The notes beneath the pieces were generated by a model, which did no database searches, had not been told where the DNA came from, and saw nothing but the letters and a program-made list of their open reading frames with translations. Shown piece after piece: positions 44,160 through 52,838 of a stretch of 64,000 nt of DNA. The DNA comes from Podospora comata (lineage: Eukaryota > Ascomycota > Sordariomycetes > Sordariales > Podosporaceae): the NCBI GenBank assembly GCA_017354895.1, contig CP071497.1, positions 496,001 through 560,000 on the forward strand, given 5' to 3'. The stretch's first letter is position 1. Each line of letters begins with the position of its first letter. Made by a program: the position numbers and the translations under genes.

Positions 44160-45146
44160 ATGAAGTCCTCAATGGCGCCTGGAATTCTCATCACCTGCCT
44201 CGCAGGCATTGGCGCAGCAGCCGTGCTCCGCGTCTTGTACTGGGCATCGCAGTTCACCCTCTACCACTTCTGGCGACCTTCCAAACCCCTCGCGGCATAC
44301 AAACGCGCCAGCGACGACAGCTACGCGCTCATCACCGGAGCCAGCGCCGGCATCGGTCTCTCCATCGCCCGCAACATTGTCAGACAAGGCTTCGGCGTCG
44401 TTCTCCTCGGCCATCTCCCGGACGAGCTCGAGTCGGCGGCCAAAAGTCTCAATTCCCCGCTTGTGCGAACTCTCGTCGTCAACGCCCGCACCGCGACCCC
44501 GGAGGAACTCGAGACGGCGGTTGAGTCAATCTCGGATCTCAACATCTCGATTCTCGTCAACAATGTCGGCGGTTTCCCCATGGCTGATCCGCCGTTGCGA
44601 CCTCTTAGCACCCTCAGCACGGCTGAAGTTGACGCCTACGTTGACTTGAACGCGCGGTTCATGGCGCGACTTACCAACCTCGTCCTGCCACTCCTTTCGT
44701 CAAGTTCTACAAGAGAGAAACATGAGCGGTCGCTGATATTGAACATCTCTTCGGCCGGGAGGGCTGGGATGCCTTGGATCGTCATGTACAGCGCCACCAA
44801 GGCGTTCAACTACGCCTTCAGCATGGGACTGTCGCGGGAGTTGGAGGATGACCCGACTACGGCGCATATCGACTGCCTTGCTGTTACGCTTGGTGAGGTG
44901 CAGAGCCAGGCGAATGTGATGGCGGAGGGTGCGGTGACTGCTGAGAGGTTTGGGGGCTATGTTGTGGGGGGTATCGATGGGGCGGTGAAGAGGGGCTGGA
45001 GGGAGGTGAGGCCGTACTGGGGGCATGATCTCGCGCTTGGGTTGGCCGATCGGGTGTTGCCTGATGGGATGCTGACGCATTTCGCGAGGGAGGAGCTGAG
45101 GTTGAAGAAGGAGAGGTGGGATGGGATTATGGCCAAGAGGCGCTGA
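44160..45146 (+). CDS. short-chain dehydrogenase, 3-ketoacyl-CoA reductase (KAR/HSD17B12) type
   Basis: Intronless protein of 328 residues starting MKSSMAPGILITCLAG. The N-terminus is a membrane segment (about 6-30), followed by the NAD(P) motif TGASAGIG, NNVGG, a catalytic Ser in NISSAGRAG and YSATK. Order, membrane anchor and length fit ER 3-ketoacyl-CoA reductases of very-long-chain fatty acid elongation and their paralogs. The C-terminus lacks a clear dilysine signal but ends in KRR. A paralog with another ketone substrate is possible. Confidence 0.85.
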   Translation: MKSSMAPGILITCLAGIGAAAVLRVLYWASQFTLYHFWRPSKPLAAYKRASDDSYALITGASAGIGLSIARNIVRQGFGVVLLGHLPDELESAAKSLNSPLVRTLVVNARTATPEELETAVESISDLNISILVNNVGGFPMADPPLRPLSTLSTAEVDAYVDLNARFMARLTNLVLPLLSSSSTREKHERSLILNISSAGRAGMPWIVMYSATKAFNYAFSMGLSRELEDDPTTAHIDCLAVTLGEVQSQANVMAEGAVTAERFGGYVVGGIDGAVKRGWREVRPYWGHDLALGLADRVLPDGMLTHFAREELRLKKERWDGIMAKRR

Positions 45147-47000
45147 TTCGGGCGGTGATGGTGTGGAAACTGCGCTGTATTTACATCGTAGGCAGGTACT
45201 GAATTCTACACACTTACCAAAGAGATCACTCCAAGCCTGAAGCTTTCCAGAGATTACACTCCGCAGCTTGCCTTCTCAGCATTTTGTAGGAAGGATTTGA
45301 AGTCTTGTCTATATTGTTGATGCTAATGCTGTCTTGTAGGCTGATGATCATATCTGCCCACGCCTATCTGTCCCGCCCAAATACTCGAGTTCATCATCAC
45401 TCGCACCTTCGATCAAAAAGAAGTGGTCAGGTTCACGGTTCATGATCTAGCTCGTACAGTCCCGCACATGAGCCAGGCTATCAAACTTCTCCGTGACGGC
45501 TCGAGTATTTCTGCCAGTAAAACAACCAGTGAACGACGTGGCATCTCCGAGACGCCCAGAAAGTGCCGTATGTGCTTCCCAAGGTGGCGACCTCCGCGAG
45601 AGTAAGAGAGGGACTGTTCCTTCTTTGTTAGCAAAGTATGGCCATGGGCCATGGGGGTTGGTGCCAGACGAGGATGCCATGACTAGGTACTAATTCTCAG
45701 CTTAGCAATGTGGGAATATAGTAATATGGGAATGTGCTAATGTGCCGATGTACGAATGTAACGAGCAAACTCACGCTTGTTCTCTGGGAACTTTTGTGAT
45801 TTTAATTTTTGAGGACAGCGTGAAAAGTGTGAGGACGATGGGTATCTGATGTGAGTACCTGTTTTTCACACCAGACGGTAACTGATGATCGGTTGCACCT
45901 AACGCCTACCTCCTATGAAGCAACACTAGTAGCACCGAAGAAACTCGGATTTGCCCACACCGACACTGCTACGATACATATCTACTCGGTTCTCGACCAC
46001 CGTAAGATGCCATCGTCACACCTCGATACGCCGGCGACGTGGCAAACCTGAGGGTCAGGTTGGAGAAAGGCAACACACAACTAGATCCTCTATACGTGTA
46101 TGGGCTTTCCTATCTTTCCCTTGCGCCTGCTAATTTTGAGACGGTCCCTTCAGCCACAGCATGCGTCGCCTTCGCTTCTTCAACCTACATACTACTCATG
46201 GCCACCTTCATGCTGCCCCCGTGGAAGCAACTGGATGACACTCTCCACAACAGGCGCGATTCCTAAGTTCAAATGGGCATTACCTGAGTTGTTGACTTAT
46301 GAATTATTTGCGTTGGCAAGATATCTCAACTATGTGTATCCAACAAGGTCAAAAGAGTTGGGTGGCTAGACTTACCAAACCAAGGATGGATCAACACCCC
46401 GAGGTTGTGCGCCAATTTCCCTTAACCATCCAGGTCTCGATATCCACCATTGATCTAGCTAATGCCAGGGTTTGGACCACCCCGAAACCTTTTTGAAGAA
46501 GCGGTTTGGGGAGGATATCTGCTGGAAGGGATTGAATGTCACCGTCACTCTGTCATTTGGAGAATTGTTCGAGCTATGGAGGCGCAATATCGGGATTTTC
46601 CTCTTTTTGTTGGTGCCTACCGCGTGGTTAGCACGGTTACTGATAATCTATATGCGTTTAGCATTCTCAATTCAACCTCACGTCGATGTAACTAGGTATC
46701 GATATGAGATCGTGAAGAAGCGGTGTCGTGAAGTTTGTTCACCGCATCTTTGCCTTGCCATCGCCATTCCAAGATTTTCCTAATCCGATGTAAACAGCAA
46801 GGCGGGGATCGGGTCAGGGGTTGAAGAACAGGCTCACGGTGGAAAGTTCGGGCGTGAGGGGGTGAGGACATGGGTGGGGTGCTCGGACCCGCGCGATATG
46901 GATCTCATTGCGGGACGGAACAACTCTTGACGACCACCTCCCACAAAAAGAATAGTTCCATGAGCTAAGTTCCCTCGTCGAAAGACATCAACCAATCAAA
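45147..47000. other. intergenic, no gene recognised
   Basis: About 1.85 kb. Plus-strand open frames at 46039-46783 shift frame repeatedly and show a hydrophobic stretch (FLFLLVPTAWLARLL) but no known motif; they may be a relic. Confidence 0.4.
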
Positions 47001-47071
47001 GCATCAGTGGTTTAGTGGTAAAATCCATCGTTGCCATCGATGGGCCCCGTGTTCGATTCACGGCTGATGCA
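47001..47071 (+). tRNA. tRNA-Gly (anticodon GCC)
   Basis: A 71-base cloverleaf: acceptor GCATCAG/CTGATGC, anticodon stem CATCG/CGATG around the loop TTGCCAT, and T arm CCGTG-TTCGATT-CACGG. The discriminator is A. A run of six T's follows at once and would end RNA polymerase III transcription. Confidence 0.95.
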
Positions 47072-47077
47072 TTTTTT
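47072..47077 (+). terminator. Pol III T-run terminator of tRNA-Gly
   Basis: Six T's directly after the discriminator base of the tRNA. Confidence 0.8.
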
Positions 47078-48138
47078 GATGGTTGGACATTGCACCTGCT
47101 TCTTGACACCAGACTGGTTTTGTTTTTCAAGCATAGCGGTGATGGTTTCTTGCCATCGCGAGGTGCACTGGTGGTTCTTGGAAGTGATGTGAGCTGTGTG
47201 GTATTCACTGAGGATTAATAGTAGATTAATGGCAGATTGATGGCAGATGGCAGATGGCAGATGAGGATTGATGGAAGAAGATGAAGATTGATGGCCGGAC
47301 TTTACTACTATGTATCTCATAACCTTTTTTCCGGATAAACTAGCTACCCATCAGTCACTGCCGAAAAGAACGTGTTGATGATTGAGGAAAGAATTAACTG
47401 AAACCAGCCTAGTTGGCTGCGCCCATGGGAGCGACTAGAATCCGCCACAGAACAGTCACTCTCCCCGATGCCTGGGCTTGTGTACGTAGCACGTACTATC
47501 GTGATCGCTTATTGTGGATCCTTCAAGTTTTTTAACAATAGTTGTTAAATGTCGTGGACCTTCGCGGTTGCAGGTAAAATGGAAGTAAACATATTGTGAC
47601 AAGGGCTGTAACATCAGAGCTTGGAACTCATAGTTCAATTCAGGCTAATAATCTTCAATGGCCTCGAAGTCTGTGATACCGAAAAGAAGAAAAAGAGATA
47701 CAGTCTTGGTGTTTCCACACGCGTATTTTATCCTTCCTCGCGTGGCCCGTGCCCTTGTTGGCCTCAGGCCATCGCCAAGTCCTCCAATATCCTACTGGGT
47801 CAGTGGGCTTCCTTGATAACCGCCATGCCTCTGTTTGTCTGCCTCACTTTGAATGAGAGGCTCAGGACTTGCAGTTACCCCTCCTTGCGGTGGTATCGAC
47901 AGTGGTGTTGGGCGTGATTGCAGGTGGTTGGCTTTTGCCGTGTGACACATATATCTAGGTGCCTATGATGTCTTCCAGTGAAAATACGCGGGGAATTATA
48001 TAAACTTAGGGAAGCGGGCTTTGTTGTTTAGCTCCGTTAAATGCTTCTTGTTTTAGCTTAATCAGTTTCTCAACGGAGCTTTTATAGAATAGATAGATAA
48101 ATAAGGTTCTATATCTGCTTGTCTTAGCCGCTGCCATC
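47078..48138. other. intergenic, left flank of relic island
   Basis: A short direct repeat built on GATGGCAGAT units lies at about 47225-47295. No gene was recognised, and AT content rises from about 47,950 on. Confidence 0.4.
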
Positions 48139-48846
48139 TTAGCCGCGATAATGGACGAGCTGGCCTTTGGCTGCGCCTGGGATGGGCAGCAGGCCTTGCC
48201 CAGTGGATCGACGAAGTGCTAGTCTGCGCGGCTCGCTCAATTGATACATGAGGTGATCAACATTAGCGTTATTAGTACTTCCTTCCCAGACGTTTGCTCT
48301 ATTTAGCTCTACCTACTCAAGGTCGACGACCGTCGCTCGCCCATCGTCCGTGAGCAGGAAGTTATCCGTTTTCATATCAGTATACTCGACTCCATACCCC
48401 GTTAGCGCTCGAAAAGCATCTTAAAGGCAATTGCGTAGGGCTTCCAGGTCCTTATCCTCGGGTAATCTACCCTCGCGTAGGAGCTCGTAAACGGTCTTTC
48501 CACGGATAAATAATAGAACCAAGGCCGGGGACCTATCATACACTCCCTCGCCGTAGAGATATGGGATGACAGTTCCCTAAAGCGGTTTCAAGACCTCGTA
48601 GACCTGCTTCTCCCTATCGAACTCGTCTTTCCAGCCCACCTTTCGTTTTTTAAGGATGATTATCGGGGGGAGAAACTATCCAGGGTAGTATGTCCGTATT
48701 CGAGGGCAGTAAGTAGCAAAAAACTAGATTAATGGGAGAAAGAGTGGCTGTTTGAGCTCCAGGCGGTACACGGTACGACGCGGATCCAGTAATTTGGAAG
48801 TCTAAGCAAAGACAAGCTGGCCACCGATACGGAATTCCTTGACCAT
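48139..48846 (-). pseudogene. kinase-like protein relic with RIP-type stops
   Basis: One minus-strand frame of 236 codons runs from an ATG (MVKEFRIGGQLVFA) to a TAA without any frameshift, but is interrupted by six stops, five TAG and one TAA. Each sits where a Gln would fit, that is CAG/CAA changed by C to T in a CpA context, as RIP produces. The sequence has REKQVYEVLKPL, LVLLFIRGKTVYELL, the catalytic-loop-like YTDMKTDNFLL (D-x-K-x-x-N) and VVDLE in the place of DFG, so it resembles fungal protein-kinase-like domains of unknown role. Several Gln codons remain unchanged. Confidence 0.7.
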
Positions 48847-49287
48847 GTTAGTGCTATATAAGGAGGGAGGCTGGAAGCCAAATGTAGGTGGCTTACGAGA
48901 GGAGGGCTAGTAACCTATAAAGGCTGGCCATCATCTTCATCCATCTTAAGGTGGATAGACTACGCTTGTACTGGAAAATAAGGAAGATGCGATAATAAGA
49001 AGGAAAAAGTTTTTAATTTAGGCCGGAACCAAATATAAATAAGCAAACGCTCCTACCTTGCCCTGCAGGTATCCGAACGGGCACAGTGCACATATATGTG
49101 GAACAGGATGTTGGGACCCCTGCACGGCAAGGCGGCGTCAGCACAGGACCTTTTAATTTGTCGGCCGTAATTATACGTGCGGAGAAATGGCACTGAGCTG
49201 CCTTAGCAATCACGGCGAGCACCAAAACAGACCTACGATACCAATATAGTTAACCATAAAGTAAATATACCCATACTCTAGCTATTA
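48847..49287. other. AT-rich spacer in relic island
   Basis: No gene was recognised; a minus-strand open frame at 49013-49225 has no family motif. Confidence 0.4.
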
Positions 49288-50275
49288 CTATAAACAGTTC
49301 CCAGTATCGTACGCCAATATATTCCCGTCGTTGTCTACCCAGACCCAGAACCCGCCCGTCTGATCCCTTATAAACTGGTGTCTGTATCCGTTAGGTTGAC
49401 CAAATTCGTACGCGCTAAGAGCCACTTCCCACATCGGCCGCCCTAACCATTTCTCGTAGATACGGTTTATCCCACCAATGCTAATAGGCAGCGAGCCCCC
49501 ATTTGCCAGCGTCGCCGACAGGCGCATCCAGCCTCTCCAAGCTAATCGATACAGTGCGTACTAAATTGTGCACTAATCCTGGTATTTAGGGTGCCGCGGT
49601 ATGATACAACAGTCGACAGGGCAACCAGGACTCTTGATATCCTCTCTATCCCTGGCTCTGAATTGTAGGACGAGGAGGTGTACCGAATCAAACACGAAAA
49701 CCTGCGGGCACCGGTAATGATATGCGTATCTTTGTTGCTAGACAGTTAGCCTCTTTTAACCACCAAGACAGACTTGTTGTCTTGCTACTCACCCCCGCAT
49801 TTCCCTTTGAAGCCTCTGCGCCAGGGTGGAAGGAGCTTGGGCCAAGTCAACTGGTAGTCGACTGTAACCGGCGTGTTTATCGGTCCGGTCGGGCCCGCCA
49901 GCGACCTCGGCCAGAGAATGGCCTGCCGGTAAAGGCGAAACGAAAGCCAGGTTCGAAATATTGATAGAAATCACGGTCCACGTGGCCTTCGCTCAGGATT
50001 GGTTCGGAAGCTGAATTCAGCGGGTGGACTGGGTTTCGAAGACCAGCATTATCAATTTCGGATAAGGGCCGATGCTCGGTGTCAGGGCCAGGACCCAGAA
50101 AGCCGTCGATAGATTCCTTGGTTGGTTGGTAGACGGTACGTCGAGTTATCGGCTCGAAATGATCCGTCCATGGTTTCCGACTCAGATGCAGCTGTGGGTC
50201 GGTAGAAAACTCAGGTTCGGGAAACGCTGGCTGTGAGTAGAAGGTATCAATCAACTGCCCTACAGTGGTGGTCAT
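49288..50275 (-). pseudogene. unidentified fungal gene, damaged
   Basis: The minus strand starts MTTTVGQLIDTFYSQPAF at 50275 and stays open to about 49877. Further on, coding-like sequence with WPKLLPPWRRGFKGKCG leads to a GTGAGT donor at 49792 and, after a 91-base intron, to VFVFDSVHLLVLQFRARD and on to FWVWVDNDGNILAYDTGNC at 49288. The first part is in a different frame from the second and two TAG stops interrupt the last exon at likely Gln codons. The last part looks like a conserved domain but I do not recognise the family. The damage pattern matches its neighbours. Confidence 0.45.
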
Positions 50276-50440
50276 GTTGGGAGGAAGGAGACAGCCAGTA
50301 TACTGAGACCAGAAGATAATGAATCGATGATAAGTAGAAGTAGGCTGGGTCTGGCTTGTCGAGAACAACAGCTATGAAAATAAATAGGGGAGTATCGGCC
50401 AGACTTAAATATTTTAACTACCTTCAGGCAAGGTGTGCTA

Positions 50441-50665
50441 TAGAAGTGAGGTTCGACTCACGAGCAGTGTGCAGACTGTTCATCGATAAGACGTTTGTAT
50501 GCGCCAATATTAAACGAGATACAACGTTACTCGCTCTCCGGCAAGTTGAACTGGCGCACCGAATCTATAATACATAGAAGTGAGGTTCAACTCGTAAGTA
50601 GGGTGTGCGGTTGTTCATAGGTTTGCTATATTCAACTCGCGAGCAGCGTGCAGCCCATCACTCAC
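50441..50665 (+). repeat. imperfect direct repeats, three copies
   Basis: A unit of about 40 bases with GAAGTGAGGTTCGACTC then GAGCAGTGTGCAG occurs at about 50443 and 50577, and a partial third copy begins near 50627. Each is followed by TGTTCAT or a similar end. They are not tRNA genes. Confidence 0.5.
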
Positions 50666-50790
50666 TCCTGAATAAAGCGTTTATTGGCGAGACGTGCTGC
50701 ATCCCTTTTTAGCGGCTGTGTATTGCATACTGCGGAACTGTCTATCTACACCAGCCAGTTCCTCCATATATATAGGACTTGGGACCTTAA

Positions 50791-50900
50791 GGTGCTCGCC
50801 CTGCTACGGCCCCGATCACCCTTAGCACATTACATCCTGCAAAGTGCTCGTCGTGCTATGCCTCCAATCATCCTTAGCATCTTGCATCCTGCAGAGTGCT
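50791..50900 (+). repeat. imperfect tandem repeat of about 51 bases, two copies
   Basis: Two units share GTGCTCG, CC-ATCA-CCTTAGCA and TGCATCCTGCA blocks in the same order, at about 50791-50841 and 50842-50893. Confidence 0.5.
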
Positions 50901-51065
50901 CGTGGGTCTTGGCGCCATAGCACTTTCGTCCAACCTGACTTCCTTAATGATTGGCTGGGGACGTCCTGCGCCCTATATGTGGCGCGGTCTGCTGTTGGGT
51001 TAACGGTAACAGCGCGAGGCGGCAGAGCTGTAGGGAATCCCACCATCCACGCTCAGTGATCGCCT

Positions 51066-52444
51066 TCACGGCTCTACCACCAACTTATGCAGCTTAGTAC
51101 TAAGCAATCTGTCAACCGCCATCCAGATGGCAATGGCCGAAAATTAAATGGCACCAAAAGCTTTTCAAGTGGGAGGTATGCCAAAGAAGGAACGGAACCA
51201 AGGCAAGGTCGTGAAAGCAAAGGCCAAGTGGAGGCACCCGATCAGTGATTCCACACCTGGTTCCACAAGCGTGGCCGTTAAGATTCTCCACTTCCGTACT
51301 CGAAGCCATCGCACACGGCGAGCAGTGTAAGCTGCAACAGTCATGCCCGAAATGGGCTGAATAGCTACTTCGCCGCGGACAAGCCCGTGCTTCTTGTAGC
51401 CTGAGATATTTGACTTGAAAATGAGGCCACCAATGAGGCGGTTCTCGCAGATGTAGGACGAGAAATAGTCGACACCACGCCTATGGGCAGCATTGGCGGG
51501 GGAAAGGAGAGGGTTCTGAGCGGGGTCGGTCAGGCGTTCCAAGTGAGACTTGCGAAACATGTTGCTCTTACCCACGACACAGGGTGCGATACCAACCGTG
51601 TTGATGGCGCTGTAGAAATTTTGCGTGGGTGGCTGTCATGAACATTTTTCGAGCCGACCGCCGTAGTCAAGGAGGCTCTTTGGCGCATTGGTGTCAATGG
51701 GCCCCGATAAAAGCGCCTACTCCTCTTCTGCTGCTGTCCTAGGCGTCTCTAGATAGATCACGAGAGGTAGCTGGTGGACAAACTTGTAGGGCTTAGTCTG
51801 CGCCCCGTCGGGCAAGAATCCGAATAGTTTGTCCACCATCCTTCCTGCCGAGTTAGCCCCAAGCCAAACATTACAGTCTGCTATCCAAATGATATCGCCT
51901 TTGACCTCCCGATATGCGCGGCTGATGTTGCGGATTTTGGGATTGGGCCTAAGCTTGTCAACGTGTCCGCCATCGCCATGCGACACAGGATCCGGCTCTT
52001 CGACGAGCACCTTGGCATCGAAGTCGGGGAAAGCGGAGATGAATTTCCGTGGAACAGGATAGGCTGGATCTCTTGTTGAATCGACGCAGAGGTAGATGGT
52101 GAGCTTCGACTTGGGGTAGGCGAGGTGGAAGGTTGACACGAGACATTCGTAAAGACCAGCTTCCACGCCATTTATAGGTCGAATAACAGTGATGTGCGGC
52201 ACATCATCTTCCTTGAGGGTCGGGGAGAAAGGTTTCGCGTGAGGAGCAGAGTTATTCCGGAGGCTGAAGACGCAGAGAGGAGATTGTGAGCAAACACCGG
52301 AGGCGGTACGATGGTGGGGACGTCCAAGTCGTACATTTTGTAGATACCAATCCCTTGGACGGAAACGATAATGCAGTTCCAGACGAAGCTCACCAAGGCC
52401 ACACCGTGAACGATCATCGGCATTGGGTCATAGTGAGTAGTCAT
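51066..52444 (-). pseudogene. ceramide glucosyltransferase (GT21) relic
   Basis: The minus strand carries, in order, the parts of a fungal glucosylceramide synthase: a membrane start (MTTHYDPMPMIVHGVALV), VPHITVIRPINGVEAGLYEC, NPKIRNISRAYRE, the DCNVW metal-site segment, CVVGKSNMFRKSHLERL, VDYFSSYICENRLIGG and the RRVRW motif. It is damaged: a TAG at a likely Gln codon, two small shifts near 51650 that cancel each other, and TGA/TAA where Trp codons are expected near the end, all in keeping with RIP-like transitions plus drift. The usual ED of the acid motif reads EN. The last transmembrane part is missing. Fungi normally keep an intact copy elsewhere. Confidence 0.75.
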
Positions 52445-52838
52445 CGAAGGGAGAGAACAGCAAGGCACGTAGAAACTTAGGAAAAAGGGCAGTGATCGTG
52501 ATCAGCAGCTCTGCTGACGGGAGATTTCGGCGACACAGGAATATAAAAACAGAGGCGCATGGCTGGCAAGTTGCATGTCGGAACTCGGAAGCTAAGTCTT
52601 ATGTGGGCATCATTGCCCTGTCTATTCAACCCTCGCACAGCAAAGAACAATTAAAACTCGCAATGTGATCAATCATTACAGGCATGGGCTCGGTAAAATG
52701 AGGGTATTTTGTGCATCTATGGAGGCGTCGGGGACATTTTCTGCACTAACACCTCCAGTAGCAGTCCATCCGTCGGCTCTGTATGTAAGAATTTCGTCAG
52801 TCATCTGCCATATCTTCTAGACAGTCTTCAATGGGGGA
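52445..52838. other. intergenic, 3' side of the giant chitinase gene
   Basis: No separate gene was seen. A further 3' exon of the giant gene may lie at 52680-52820 but could not be fixed. Confidence 0.4.

Larger units (their letters stand above)
50369..51065. other. repeat-bearing spacer in relic island
   Basis: No gene was recognised. It contains two sets of imperfect direct repeats, listed separately. Confidence 0.4.

Noticed and set aside
48139-50275. Reassigned TAG codon read as glutamine
   Set aside because: All intact genes in the window use TAG, TAA and TGA as stops in the usual way, so RIP-like mutation is the simpler reading.
50443-50465. GTGAG-GTTCGA-CTCAC hairpin resembling a tRNA T arm
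   Set aside because: The loop has six bases, and no other tRNA arms are present; it belongs to a direct repeat.
52600-52625. Short 5S rRNA-like string (GGAACTCGGAAGCTAAG)
   Set aside because: The surrounding sequence does not match 5S rRNA and no full-length gene is present.
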